DNA of 64,000 nucleotides. Source: Dendrolimus kikuchii (taxonomy: Eukaryota > Arthropoda > Insecta > Lepidoptera > Lasiocampidae). The notes below the pieces were generated by a model. That model saw only the letters and a program-made list of their open reading frames with translations, searched no databases and had not been told where the DNA came from. The DNA lies in contig CM034414.1 in NCBI GenBank assembly GCA_019925095.2, positions 2,334,001 through 2,398,000 on the forward strand, given 5' to 3'. Positions within the stretch are counted from its first letter, which is position 1. Every line of letters starts with the position of its first letter. The translations under genes were made by a program, and so were the position numbers. Positions 1-10,808 of the stretch are shown here, in pieces.

Positions 1-149
1 GTCTGAGTGTTAAATCCCAGTTGCATTCAGAGCAGTCACTTTGACACCCAGGATCTGCTTTCCTACTTTTACTTCCCCACTTTGCATGGTGTACGGAACT
101 CACATTTTTGTGTTGCCTGCAATCCTTCACAATATCAAGCCAGTATTGC

Positions 150-394
150 TTTTTTTTATTGCAGGAGATCAGCAGACAGGCAGACGGCCCACTTGATGGA
201 AAGCGTTTACCATCACCTATGGACATTTTCACCACCAAAGTTGCTACAAATGCGCTGCTGCTCTCTTAAGGAAGACTGGAACCTGGTCACTAATCCTGAA
301 CACAACTCAAGGTTCTTATGGCAAAATACTTTAGACCAAGGGTGGTAGCCATCCAGTTGATTGTATTGTATTCTTTCTCCATTCCTGCACGGAT
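150..394 (-). repeat. S1 SINE-like repeat, internally deleted
   Basis: Copy of the S1 family. In family orientation S1 begins near GTGCAGGAACGGAG and ends TCCTGCAATAAAA plus poly(A). This copy is on the minus strand, so it starts with poly(T). It lacks the CGACAGGCCGCC segment between about 350 and 362. Confidence 0.8.
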
Positions 395-514
395 AAAATC
401 AGACCCTTCTACTGGGACCTGACAGGGAAGTTATGGCTAGACATTTGTTCTGTACATACATAATTGGCCGATCTCCACAAAACTTGGCCATACAAACATA
501 AGTGTTTTATAATT

Positions 515-745
515 GCACCACTCACCATTGATGGGAAGTTCACTCCCATACTCCAATACACAACAGTTCTCCAGAACATTGATCTGGAAGGAAATTCTCG
601 CTGCAATTTTCCCTTTGCACTATGACATGGGATTTTTTAAGAAGGGCTTTATAAAATTTCATAGAGGTGAGCAACGCATTAACGATCACAATCCATTAAG
701 TGGGCTGTCTACCTATTTGCCTGCTTTAGACAATTAAAAAAAAGT
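515..745 (+). repeat. 3' end fragment of CR1/Jockey-like LINE (LINE-B)
   Basis: Matches the 3' end of the LINEs at 35.6-38.2 kb and 60.3-60.8 kb, including the shared block TTAAGAAGGGC..TATAAAATTTC..AGAGGT and the downstream tail GTGGGCTGTCTACC. It ends in an A-run. The ORFs here are broken. Confidence 0.65.
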
Positions 746-876
746 GATTCTCTTGACAAATCTCATAAGAAGTCTAATGTCAGGATTAGGATGGGGTAAT
801 GGATAGTGTTCAAGGATATGTTTATCAAAAAATGTGGACATCGGGAGTGTGGATATGTCAAATTTTAATATTATAC

Positions 877-1028
877 CTTAGAATAACAATAGTCAAGCAT
901 CCTCTCAAACAGATCCCAGTTATCAACTTGTCCATCCTTCATGTAGCTTTGGATTTCCATGTGCGGCCGAGGTACATGCAACTCTGTGACATCAATGTAA
1001 TGTCGAAGCTCATTGCCTGCTTTTGAAC
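877..1028 (-). CDS. Bap55: Bap55, coding exon 2
   Basis: Internal exon of the same gene. The acceptor TTTTCAG lies at 1035-1029 and the GTATAA donor begins at 876; the exon is 152 nt. It encodes SKAGNELRHYIDVTELHVPR, then HMEIQSYMKDGQVDNWD and ends LDYCYSK. The blocks YIDV..L.VPR..ME and KDGQV.NWD are diagnostic of the actin-related ACTL6 family. Joined to exon 1 across a 1499-nt intron (1029-2527), the reading frame is maintained. The exon ends in phase 0. The following exons, carrying the bulk of the actin fold, are not in the remaining 876 bases and must lie left of this window, so the gene is partial here. Confidence 0.92.
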
Positions 1029-1059
1029 CTGAAAAGACACAATATCCTCTTATATCTGT

Positions 1060-1320
1060 GCAAGAATGGAGAAAAAATACCAATTACTGCAGCACAGCAG
1101 CCTGTTATAACAGGTGACAAATCAACACACAGGTGGTAGGGCATGTGCCAGTCTGGATGGTACCAACCACGGTCCAGTGTGTGCTGCCATCACAATCTTG
1201 AGTTATGTTTCAGCATTAGGCACTAGGTTCCAGTGCCCTTTTTGAGGCAAGCAGAACATTGGTGACAGCTCTGATGTTGCAAATGTCTGTAAGCAACGGT
1301 AACTACTTTCCAGCTGGTGG
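1060..1320 (+). repeat. Diverged S1 SINE-like copy in Bap55 intron 1
   Basis: Recognisable by CAGGTGGTAGGGCATGTGCC, GTCTGGATGGTACCA, TTGAGTTATGTTTCAGCATT and GTTGCAAATGTCTGTAAGC, all diverged forms of S1 landmarks. It is older than the other copies. Confidence 0.65.
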
Positions 1321-1374
1321 GGCATCATATTACAGTGAAACTCACCTATCCTAGCAGAATGAGGGGTAAATCTA

Positions 1375-2230
1375 TAGCTATCTGGTGCACAAATTTTAAG
1401 TAGCGGGGTGGCGGAATGGGGAAGGGGGGAGGTATACTTACCCCTACTATAACCCCTATGGTCTGGAGATCTTCAGTTTTTTTTAGTAAATATAACCTCT
1501 CTTATTTTAATAAATAATAAAACTATATTTTAACAGTTTCAAGCGCAGTAATTTATTTCATTTTTCTTATTCCAACGTTTCGGCCACTTATTTTTTCACT
1601 AATATTGCACTTACAAAGTTAAATAATCCTTTTGAAGTAAAAAAAGCCAGTAATCAACAGAAAAAGAACCAAATAACAGTGTATATCATCAAAAAATTAA
1701 GAAAAAACACAACAGAGCACATTCACATACATTACAAGAGTAACCATGAAAATATTCAAAATAGCCACCAATAAAGACAATTATAAATCATGAGTATAAA
1801 ATAAATAGTAAATGGTCACCAGTCCATTGTGGCACTCGCCGGCCGCTACCGCTGCACACTCACTTCGCTCACTCGGCTCATGTGCTTTGGTCTAAAGGTA
1901 ACCTAACCTAACCGGCTGTTTGTATGTATAAAATAAATAGTGTATGGTTATAGTTGGTTCTGGCACTTACAGACCGCTGCCGCAGCAAACTCGCTTGCTC
2001 GGCTTGTGGACTTTGGTCTGAAGCTAACCTAACCTAAATCACTGTTCTAGTCACCGGTCGCGACCTTTCACCGCCCATCACAATATGTTAGTGAAAAAAT
2101 AGGTTATGTTTACCAAAAATAAATATATCAAGAACTCCAGACCCTAGGAGTTGCAGAAAGGGTAAGTATACCTTCCCCCTACCCACTACGCCCACCTACT
2201 ACTTAAAAATTGTGCACCATTAGATAGCTA
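1375..2230. mobile_element. Long foldback (MITE-like) element with about 130-bp inverted ends
   Basis: The left end (TAGCTATCTGGTGCACAA, 1375 onward) and right end (TTGTGCACCATTAGATAGCTA, ending 2230) are inverted copies. The complementarity continues through GGTATACTTACCC near 1430 and GGGTAAGTATACC near 2160, and through the CTGGAGATCTTCAG-type block on to about 1500/2100. No transposase ORF lies inside. The interior holds an M4-like piece (1516-1600) and a tandem duplication. It sits wholly within Bap55 intron 1. Confidence 0.75.
1794..2036. repeat. Two-unit tandem duplication inside the foldback element
   Basis: Two related units of about 120 bp. Each begins TATAAAATAAATAG, passes through GGCACT..C.GACCGCTGCCGC-like and CTCGGCT..TG, and ends TTTGGTCT.AAG.TAACCTAACCTAA. 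The ends carry two CCTAA units each, which resemble the insect telomere motif but are too short to mean anything on their own. Confidence 0.6.
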
Positions 2231-2527
2231 AGTAGCAGCCCGCATTTGTTATCCTATTGTTATATAATAAATAAATGAGACATTAATAGGTAATATACAT
2301 TAAATAAAGTTTTAGAAACACTGTTTTCTTTGTTTACACTTTGTCTCATGTTCATATGAATATGTCATATGTATAAATCCAGTAGGTAGTTTTAAAATTT
2401 ATTACATTATTCTCAATATGCAAATGAAACAGAAAATAGTACTAATTATTCTGTAAGCTACATTTCAAGACAACAAAAACAACCTTAGCGTCAAGGAAAA
2501 ATCTAGAAACTTATGATAAAAGCTTAC

Positions 2528-2729
2528 CGCTCTGAGTGATATTTCCATCTGGAACTTTCTCCTCGGGCTCTGGAATATGAGTTGCAGGTCCTACACCGAT
2601 TACAGCAGGGATATCGGCTTTCGGCGTATCTTCTTGCGCGTAGCCAACCCTCAAAGAATGATGCCCGGGATCAAATACCAATGCACCTATTTCATCACCA
2701 CCGTAAAGCATGCCATTTGGCCCACTCAT
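2528..2729 (-). CDS. Bap55: Bap55 (actin-related BAF53-type protein), coding exon 1
   Basis: First coding exon of the Brahma-associated 55 kDa actin-related protein (ACTL6/BAF53 family), a nuclear subunit of SWI/SNF-type chromatin remodelling complexes. It encodes 67 residues plus one base. The start MSGPNG is followed by [12 protein letters not shown], the family's N-terminal signature, and then by [20 protein letters not shown], which corresponds to the first actin-fold strands. ATG at 2729 was chosen because it matches the family N terminus; the open frame extends upstream only through a GTG at 2747. The exon ends at a GTAAGC donor (2527-2526) in phase 1. The next exon starts with the two bases that complete a Gly codon, so the frame continues. 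Family identity is from remembered motifs, not a search. Confidence 0.93.
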
Positions 2730-3540
2730 TATAGTATTTCTTTCCACAAATATTTGATTATAAATTAAAATTATAATTTACAAACACAAACTCATTGTTG
2801 AATTTATGATCACGTCAACTGTTTTTTTTTAATTTTACTTATACCACAGACTACATACATCTTATTATATTCTAATTAGGTACTCTGTGGCATGAGAAAA
2901 AATAGATTGCATTACAGAAACTAAAATAAAAAAATCAAATGTTAAGCATACATTTACAAGGAATGACGTTTAAATGAAATAAACTTATAGCACATTTGAA
3001 TGAGTAGAAGAAAAAGAACTTTATTTTTTTTGGTTACAAAGTTATTTGTGCCATTAATCATTCCCAATAAAATTAGTTAGTTTTGAAAGACATAATTTAT
3101 ATATGTAATATATATACTGGTTCTTAATTTCCTTAAAACAATGTTGATATTCAACACTACAGTGAATAAAATCTCATTGTAGTTAATTAGGATAAAAAGG
3201 TAATATCCTTTTTATGCCGGTAAACAACTCAATATAGTAGTAATACTTACGAACGGCCTCATAAAATTTCTTCGAGGCACTTTGCACGATCTGCCTGACT
3301 GCGTTCTATTATATAAGTATTTTAAAAAAATAGTAGTGTTGGCGGGAATTTGAAAGTTAGCTTATTATTGCCGTGTAGTTTTATTAAAAAAAAAGTAGGA
3401 ACTGCTTAAAAATTTAATGCATAGTTTTGACTTGTTTACGATTGTTTTAATTGTTGGAGAACAATTATCATCGATTTAATTCATTAAGGGTAAGATTTCA
3501 TATTTAAATACAGAAGAAGCTTCTTATATTAAGTTACTTT
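2730..3540. promoter_or_regulatory. Bap55 5' flank, possible promoter and non-coding exon
   Basis: AT-rich sequence upstream of the Bap55 start codon. On the minus strand a strong donor (GTAAGTAT) at 3249-3242 follows a GC-richer stretch (about 3250-3315). A TATATAA-like motif and an AGTCAGG initiator-like motif lie around 3310-3320. This could be a 5' untranslated exon, but I see no strong acceptor next to the ATG, so the call is weak. About 19 bases here (near 3262-3280) match the 3' region of the LINE at 38.1 kb, so the stretch may contain an old LINE scrap. Confidence 0.25.
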
Positions 3541-3941
3541 AAAATGTCTAAATATCTACAGGTAAAATCCGTAGTTAACGCGATCAAAGCTGCACGGAGT
3601 CTTAATAAATAAAACGTAATCGAATCACAGTAATAAAATTTAATAAAACACACGTTTTACAAAATAATTACATATCATAGACATACACAGAAAACAAAAT
3701 ATTTCGCTACAAAGTGTTAGAAAATTACGATTTCAGTGATAGTCGTAAGAATTGTATAGGAACCGTATGAAAGGCTATATTATTACCTATACATTCATAA
3801 GTATCATTTTTACAATATACAATATCGTAAATTATTCTATGCAATCAAAATAATTAGACAAAATGGACTCGCATATAGAAGGCCCCTCTATCAATATGGA
3901 TATTACCAAAGTCTTTTTCGGTCTAACTTTATACTTTTAAT
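3541..3941. other. AT-rich stretch without recognised feature
   Basis: No exon, repeat family or RNA gene recognised. A 22-codon ORF at 3544 is discussed under rejected items. Confidence 0.4.
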
Positions 3942-4022
3942 ATGTGGAGTGTTTGGGTGGATGTGTCGAGTGTGTGGATGTATGGAGTGTGTGGATGTGT
4001 GGAGAGTGTGGACGTGTGGAGT
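3942..4022. repeat. GTGTGGATGT-type minisatellite
   Basis: Short degenerate tandem array of roughly 10-14 bp units such as GTGTGGATGT and GTGTGGAGAG. The overlapping open frames on both strands are by-products of the repeat. Confidence 0.7.
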
Positions 4023-4039
4023 ATTGCAGAAGGATCGTG

Positions 4040-4330
4040 TCAGGATTTCTGTAACACCAAACTGCAAGAGATTCGCTTACGCTGGTACCGCCATGGTTTA
4101 TGGAGACCGGATAATTATGTAGGGAACAGCCATATCCCTTAAGCCAGGTCCCAGTAGAAGAGGAAGACAGAAAAGATGACATACGTACTAATGGTCGGAA
4201 AACCAGAGATGCCAATGGCCGCACAAAATGGAGAAGAAAATGTAGGAAAGCGGACCCTTGGCGTAGAAGCGAACGCTCTGAATATAACCGGGACTTAACA
4301 TTCGGATCACGGAGATGAGTTACATGTATA
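4040..4330 (+). repeat. Decayed RTE-like LINE C-terminal region
   Basis: Plus-strand reading in pieces gives KLQEIRLRWYRHGLWRPDNY, then PGPSRRGRQKR-like and NGEENVGKRTLGVEANAL, a frameshifted version of the LRW.GHV..R..RGRP.KRW block at the end of RTE-like LINE polyproteins. It is a pseudogene remnant. Confidence 0.55.
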
Positions 4331-4426
4331 ACAGGCAACCTTAATTTTTAGTTATTATTAAATTTTTGAAAAATAAATGTGATATGATAAGGAACAGTGT
4401 GTACTGAAAAAAGATGTAATATAGGT

Positions 4427-4680
4427 CCCGCCACGTAAAAAGAACGCTGAGCGGTAGTGGAGGGGATGTGTCTGCGCAGGTGTACAGTCGTATCCTAAAG
4501 TACTAGGGTAAAGTTTTATGAGTAATTGTTTTATTGTAGAATCTTATTAGGTACTTTACTAGCTACTAATACCGGTGCGGCGGGGTGTCACCCCGTCTCG
4601 CCCCCTTCATACCACCAATTTGATCGATAAAACGCTCACTGCGCAGGTTCAGAACCAGCGTTCTTTTTACTTGGCGCGAA
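4427..4680. mobile_element. MITE with about 20-bp inverted ends
   Basis: CGCCACGTAAAAAGAACGCT at the left is inverted as AGCGTTCTTTTTACTTGGCG at the right. The interior is GC-rich (GTGCGGCGGGGTGTCACCCC) with no coding capacity. Confidence 0.65.
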
Positions 4681-4689
4681 CTATAACAA

Positions 4690-4995
4690 GAGTTGAAAAA
4701 AGAATGTTAAGATAGTTTGGGCATGTAGAGATAATTGGATCAAAGTAGAATCACAAAACAAGTGTACCTATTCCAGCATTGGGAACAGTAGAGTTGGTGC
4801 CGGTAGACCGCAATGTACACACCATGATCAAATCGCAGAAGTGTTAAAAAATTTCTAAAGAAGTATACACGTATGAAGAGATTAATGAAAGTGGGCGTAG
4901 CGAACGATATTTGTCAGGATCGTCATAAGTGGAGTTCTATCATCTCTGGTTACCCGACGGGAAACAGGCGTGATTGTACGTATGTATGAAATATC
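4690..4995 (+). repeat. Old diverged RTE-A-like LINE end
   Basis: Reads, with frameshifts, as a diverged form of the RTE-A C terminus: MLR.FGHVE, then a CTHHDQI block, then HKWSSIISGYPTGN, ending near a TACGTATGTATG tail. Much older than the other copies in the window. Confidence 0.55.
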
Positions 4996-6157
4996 ACTAC
5001 ACAACTGTAAATCGTCAAAGGGAATGCAGCTTTTCTCATATCGAATCCAATAGAGACTAGCCACCATAAGGCCAGGCAAACAGATCCGATATTGAAAAAA
5101 TGCAGTATTGCATTTTTTGTAAAGTCTACGGAAACTCAAAAAGAACTAAAATCATGATGTTTGGTTCTTTAAAAATCCATAATTATTTTGGCACAAAATT
5201 TTGTATATGACCACAAAAATATTTCTTCACTCGCCATACATAAATAGATCACGTTTCCCAGTTGTCTAATTAATTTGTTTGATAATTTCTAAGAACAACA
5301 ACTAAGCATATAGAAACGATGCTAAATACAAGCTGAGTATCAGCTCTTTTATTCATATAATGCAATACAATATACACGAGAGTGAATGAAACAAAAAAGG
5401 TTTTAAGTTTCTATTGTTGCCGACGAGTTACGATCATAGATTAATGAAATATAATAGATGAAGCACATCACGGCATGTAATGAGTCACGATGACGCCATA
5501 GAGAAACAATTTAGAAGCCATGATTGAGGTCCTAGATTAGGGGTTTGTGTCCCCATAATGAGTTAAATTTTTGATCTGAATTTTTGGGAGCAAGAATTCC
5601 TTGGGGATTTGGGAAATGGGGACAAAAATTTCAGCTGGCCATAAATGCATAACTTCTAAGTCATAACAATTCATTGTGATTATGCTATTAAACAATAATG
5701 ATTATTAAATACATTTTGTCCTTTATCTAAGTTTGTTAAATAAGGCCAACTTAATATGGTTGTTACTATATCTGAAGGGGTTAAAGCATTTGATATATAA
5801 CACTGTCTTCTTTTAAACTAAAGAGAAACTTGTAAATAACGAATTACGACTGGTATATCTATGTCTTTCCAACACAGTACCAACAACATAAGTGAAAATA
5901 GTTCGAATATATTTTTTAGCTGTTTAACACGGTTTCTATAGGTTTATCTGTTATTTTGATGACAGTTTCTTTAATTTAACCACGCGTTATCAATATTGTG
6001 CCAGTGCCATACATTGTATGTATGAAAGTGTATTTGAGTAATAATAATACCGTGGTTAAATTTGTAAAATAGATATAATACATGTAAAACTACTATAACA
6101 AGCATTATCGTCTATCTAGTCATGCAGGCACTAGGAACATTTCACGTAGCGAGATAT
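4996..6157. other. AT-rich intergenic DNA, nothing recognised
   Basis: No exon, repeat family or RNA gene could be supported. Confidence 0.4.
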
Positions 6158-6293
6158 CATGGAACTTCATAGAAACGTGGGTGCCGGATTTAAATTCGGA
6201 AGTACAATTTAGCGCAAAAAACATAGCTCAAATTTTAATCTATTACGGAATTAACTGGTTAGACTGCTGTATGCGTTTCTATGGAGTTCCATA
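6158..6293. mobile_element. Small foldback element, 20-bp arms
   Basis: ATGGAACTTCATAGAAACG (6159-6177) is inverted as CGTTTCTATGGAGTTCCATA (6274-6293), with one mismatch. There is no ORF inside. Confidence 0.6.
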
Positions 6294-6547
6294 GGTTACC
6301 GATTTTGTGGAAAAAAAACGCACGGATATATTCTTAGTGCGGGGATGGCCTAATACCTAATAAGGTACATAGGTAGGTACTGTGACGGCCTTTCTTCAAA
6401 TGAGAGACTGGTTTACGATATAAATTTATATTCTCTATCAAAACACTTTCATAGGAGCTGTATTCTGCTCGCGGGCCAATACAATAAAGTATTCTATTGT
6501 TTAGGGAGGCGTTCTCAATTTAAATTTTAAAAATTATATCTTTTTTT

Positions 6548-6850
6548 TGGATTTTATGGCTTGGCTGCTAGGCCTTTAAGCCAGATCTTAGATTCAATGT
6601 TGTTTCTTCATTTTCTTAAACCTATGTGTAGCAGAGCTCAACTGTAGGTTATCAGCCATTCAACGGAGTTCTTGTGACAACACAAAAGGCCACATTTGAC
6701 TTTACAGTTCACATTTGTCACAAAACACATAATTACTACTCAAAAACTATCAATATCCTACAACTACTGTTCATTTTAGAGTAATTTTACACATTTTTAG
6801 AAAATTAAACTACACGGCACAACATCTCCTTTCAGTTCCCGCCAAAAACT
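6548..6850 (-). repeat. R3 interspersed repeat (about 320 bp)
   Basis: Family running from TTTTTGGCGGGAACTGAAAG to GGCTTAAAGGCCTAGCTGGC plus A-rich sequence. Three copies are in the window (here, 13.8 kb and 59.8 kb). No coding potential and no clear pol III boxes; class unknown. Confidence 0.7.
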
Positions 6851-7080
6851 CATTATATTTCTTAATATATTATAACGACTAAGGAGGTTAGTCATTACAG
6901 TACACATTTACGTTACATTTATTTTACGAATGCTATAGGTTTGTTGCGTTCTACTATAAACAATACTTACCTACTTAAGACTTGCGGTTTGCAATTATTT
7001 TTCTTCTTTAAATATGGCTCGGCAAGATTTATGTATTTAACCAGTGACAAGTAATTATAAATATTCGAATATTAAAATAA

Positions 7081-7384
7081 TACATACATACATACATAAC
7101 TTCACGCCAGTTCCCTTGCGGGGTAGGCACGAACAACAGAGTGCCATTTAGGCTTATTCTTACACACCTCACTTGCCTCTTTGACATTCATAACTCTTGT
7201 CATGCAAGCTCGTCTGTTCTTAAGGCTCCTGACATCACCTTCTGCTAGTACACGATCAATTTGATCATGGAAGGTGTGTCGTGGCCTTCCACGACTTCTG
7301 CATCCATCCACTTTTGCATTGTATATCTGTTTAGTCATTCTTTCATCATGCATTCTTTCCACATGCCCGAACCACCGGAGCATA
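7081..7384 (-). mobile_element. RTE-A LINE, 5'-truncated copy
   Basis: Minus-strand C-terminal piece of the RTE-A polyprotein, from LRWFGHVERMHDERMTKQIY through GCRSRGRPRHTFHDQIDRVL to RAYPARELA and stop, followed by the (ATGT)n tail at 7081-7100. The fragment is open throughout, so it is young, but it is not an expressed gene. Confidence 0.85.
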
Positions 7385-7554
7385 AAATAATCATCAAGCA
7401 AATTGGCACCAGTCGAAAACTGGACCCGCATAACCCCCGTACTAGACTCAACCAAATTCTAGGTCTTCAACCGAGGACATGATACAATTAATTTCTTATG
7501 AAATAGCGTATAGCCATATAAAGAAGAAAATAACAAGGGCGCCACTTACTCAAA

Positions 7555-7945
7555 CCTATGTTTCTCAAACTTTTTTGGTGGACCGCACATTAGGAAAAAT
7601 TGAATAGCCAACGCCATCCAGAAACTCTTCATCTACATTTTTTTGAGAAATATTAAGTTATTTAATTTATTCAAAAAATTAAAAATTTACTGAATTTGTA
7701 AAAAACATACTGAATTGTGAAACATTCAAATATCGCCATGTGTAGAGCAAAAAACACATAATAAAGGAATGATATATTTAAAAATTATTTTACATTTTTT
7801 CATTTTGATACATTTTCCACTGCCCACCTATTTTTTATGTAACGCCCTCCAATAGTATTTAAAGTTTCAATCGCCTCTCAGATAGCTTCCACGTCTACTG
7901 GGGGACGTTACCGCCACTTTGATAATCTCTATAATCTCTAAACTC
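7555..7945. mobile_element. Possible hAT-derived non-autonomous element
   Basis: Begins with GTTTCTCAAACTTTTTTGG and a GGACCGC motif, a style common at ends of hAT (Charlie-type) elements, and resembles the GGTCCGC-rich end at 41.3-41.4 kb. The right end is uncertain. Confidence 0.3.
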
Positions 7946-7984
7946 ATTTTTTTTAAATAAATTATATTTTTATATAATTTAAAG

Positions 7985-8100
7985 AGTCAATCCACTGTCG
8001 GATAAAGGCCTCCTCCTTTTTATGCCACAACTCTCGCTCTTTAACTTTCTTTGTCCATAACTTTCCTGCTAGTAGCATTTTATGTCAACATTCCATCTTC
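7985..8100. repeat. Fragment of a Lepidoptera-type interspersed repeat
   Basis: CCACTGTCGGATAAAGGCCTCCTCC followed by CCACAACTCTCGC is a degenerate form of the widespread '...CACTGCTGGGC..GGCCTCCC' repeat, also seen at 34.16-34.34 kb. Confidence 0.45.
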
Positions 8101-8285
8101 TGAAAGTCGGCATTCTAAGGAAGCAATGCAGGAGTAGTTCGATTTAAATTTTCGCGCTATTTAAACGACAACAGTAGACGAAAGGCATTTGAAACTAAGC
8201 TTTCTGTACTTATCTGAGGCTAGTATAGAATATTGGGTCCAGGCTTGCAACTTATCCCTGATTTGCTTATAAATAGGTACTTCAA

Positions 8286-8372
8286 AATAAATTAATAATC
8301 GGCAGGCAAGCACACATATTGTTATAACCTCAAATTAAGCAAGTTACGCTTGTGTTATGGGTAGTATACAAA
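8286..8372 (-). mobile_element. S2 tRNA-derived SINE, 3' fragment
   Basis: Contains CGGCAGGCAAGCACACAT and AAATTAAGCAAGTTACGCTT, the S2 3' region. The tRNA-like head is absent. Confidence 0.65.
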
Positions 8373-8559
8373 CTTGAGTGACTACTTAACATTCTCTAAA
8401 TACACAAGCCCTGTTGAGTGATACTTAAAAAAGAAAATAACTTAATTTATTTATCAAAAGTTTTACAAACCATATTGGTCTTCGTCGTATTGAGTTTAAG
8501 TAATTAACTAAAGACAAAAATAAGTTCAATTTATAATATTATCTACATAAATACATTTA

Positions 8560-8768
8560 ATTTAAGTATCTAAAATACATTTTACGTAAATTCAATTTGC
8601 GTAAATACAATTTGCTTAAATATCATATACATTAACACAAGTGATGTAAATACAATTCCATAAATACAACTTATGTAAATGTAAATTACGTAAATACAAA
8701 TTATGTATATAAATATAAATTACGTAAATACAAGGGACATAAATTCAATTTACGTAAATACAAAGGGC
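8560..8768. repeat. TACGTAAATACAA minisatellite
   Basis: Degenerate array of units of about 13-20 bp built on (T)TACGTAAATACAA(T). Confidence 0.75.
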
Positions 8769-9290
8769 CTAAAGCGGTCGACTTTGGAGAATCGTTTAGT
8801 GAAGTTGACAGTGACACACGTCTAGTTGTATGACATAGCCATAAAGTTCCACTTTATGTCGACACTTGTCATGTTCATCATAAGAATCTACGAAATCGAC
8901 CTCTTTCTACTCTCAAATCACTTTATATGACAACACACATCAGTCTTACAGACTCGGAGGCCTCCTGAACCTTCAATTCAAGTCAATACATTTGTATTTC
9001 ACATAATCTTACACATTCTTTAGTACATAAAGACATTGAATATATTTCCTATAAATACCTACACATATTATTCTCACATAATACCGAAAATAGACAATTC
9101 ATTTCTGTCAATTTTCAGAGAAATCAGGCATTGCCAATTTTTTTTAAACCTATGATTGTATATTATTTGTAATTTTTTATTAGGATATATAAATTTTTAA
9201 AATTCAATTAATTGTTATTGTTGTCTCTTTCAGTTATATATTATAACATATAATCGAATACAATGCAAGAAAACTTAACTTATTTGTATT
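8769..9290. other. AT-rich DNA with scraps of the 12-kb satellite-like repeat
   Basis: CACTTTATGTCGACACTTG and neighbouring blocks resemble units at 12.4-13.2 kb. Nothing else was recognised. Confidence 0.35.
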
Positions 9291-9450
9291 GTATTCTACT
9301 CAAAGTCCCTCAAGACTATAAGTAGAATACTGAGCCCAGATCACCGTCTTCTATGGGTAAGGTGCACAGAAGGCTGGCTACGTTTCCTCGCTGGATCGCC
9401 ATACTGATCCGTTGGCCGAGGTAAGCACCAGCCCTCTGATTAGGATATTG
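9291..9450. repeat. R6 interspersed repeat
   Basis: GAAGGCTGGCTACGTTTCCT and CTCGCTGGAT..C.GAGGTAAGC.CCAGCC recur at 55.80-55.92 kb. Two copies, class unknown. Confidence 0.5.
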
Positions 9451-9758
9451 TATATAACCTCCAGATTTATTTGTTTATATTTCTTTACGCGTAAAAATAT
9501 GGTGACAATAAAACAACACAGCATGATAATATATAGTCAAGGTGGCGATGTCCGGCAATGGGGTAAGTAATAATACCAACTACAATTCGAAGAGATAATT
9601 CAATGGTGTCTCAGCTTCACTCGCTGATTTGTTGTCATCGTAACTATTCAAACACGGAACTAGTGAGAGGTGTATGAAGTACCCCTACTGACGGACTTCG
9701 CCACCTTATATATAAGTAAAAATAAACAAACTTAACTGTCAAAAAAGGTTTCATTTGT

Positions 9759-9905
9759 ACTATCCGCAAGAGTTAACATGAGACCTGAGCGGAATGCGCG
9801 CTCCCCTCCCGACCCTCGCCTTCTTACCGCTCTCGCCATCGTCGCATCAGTACCTCGCGCTTACGTCATCTGTGCGAAGTCTCAAGTTAACTCTTGCGGG
9901 TTGTA
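9759..9905. mobile_element. GC-rich MITE with 21-bp inverted ends
   Basis: CCGCAAGAGTTAACATGAGAC at the left is inverted as GTCTCAAGTTAACTCTTGCGG at the right. The interior is markedly GC-rich against AT-rich flanks. There is no ORF. Confidence 0.7.
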
Positions 9906-10283
9906 ATTTTTTTAATGGTGTTTCTTAGACTATGCAGTATTTTCATGTACAAATTTGTATTTAAAGTATAAAATATTTTTATTGATTATTTGACCACGGC
10001 GGCGATAAAACTATAATTTATCGGCGTTATATCGAGGTATTGAACAATGTATAAAATAACTCAGACTAATAAAAGTATAGACGGAGCCTACGTACATAAA
10101 AGCGCCAAGTAAATGGGATGTGAAGCATATCGAGGGGTAATTTTTTTTATTTATTAACATGTTTACAAGAAATTATTTACATCATAAACTAAATACTTAG
10201 AAATAAACTAAATTACCAGTAAATTAGACTACAGAAAAAACTTAGAAATTAAATACTATTATAAATCTATTTACAAGTAATCT

Positions 10284-10596
10284 ATCCGTGCAGGAACGGA
10301 GAAAGAATACAAATTCCTGCGGCCGGGCGGCCTGTCCTAAGAGGCGACTTAACAACCCACAGACAGGTGGTAGGGCATTCGCCCGACTGGATGGCTACCA
10401 CCCTGGTCTAAATTATGTCGCCATAACAACCTTGAGTTGTGTTCTGGCATTAGTGGCCAGGTTTCAGTCTCCCTTAAGAGAGCAATAGCGCCTTTGTATC
10501 AACTTTAGTGTTGCAAATGTCCATAGGCGATGGTAACCTCTTTCCATCAAGTGAGCCGTCTGCCTGTCTGCTGATCTCCTGCAATAAAAAAAAAAA
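10284..10596 (+). repeat. S1 SINE-like repeat, near full length
   Basis: Plus-strand copy running from ATCCGTGCAGGAACGGAG to CTCCTGCAATAAA plus poly(A). The overlapping open frame is not a gene. Confidence 0.85.
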
Positions 10597-10808
10597 GTAA
10601 AACTTGTAGTCGAGATACATAATTATAAATAAGTATATAATGAAAAAAACAAAATTTACAATAAAATAACCAAAAAGCAGTCACTCGTGAAACCTTTTGA
10701 ACAATTAAAATATTTTTTCTCATTTCTATTCGAACTGAAGGACAGAAATGAACACCTCTAATTTCGGCCTAAGACACAAACTACAGTTTGTTATATCTGT
10801 GCTTCATA

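Noticed and set aside
1905..2036. CCTAACCTAA motifs as interstitial telomere repeats
   Set aside because: Only two units each; expected by chance and part of a tandem duplication.
2730..2747. N-terminal extension of Bap55 from position 2747
   Set aside because: The codon at 2747 is GTG; the first ATG (2729) matches the conserved family start.
3544..3612. Tiny plus ORF MSKYLQ followed by GTAAAA, a possible first exon of a gene divergent from Bap55
   Set aside because: Only six codons before a weak donor and no downstream exon could be found.
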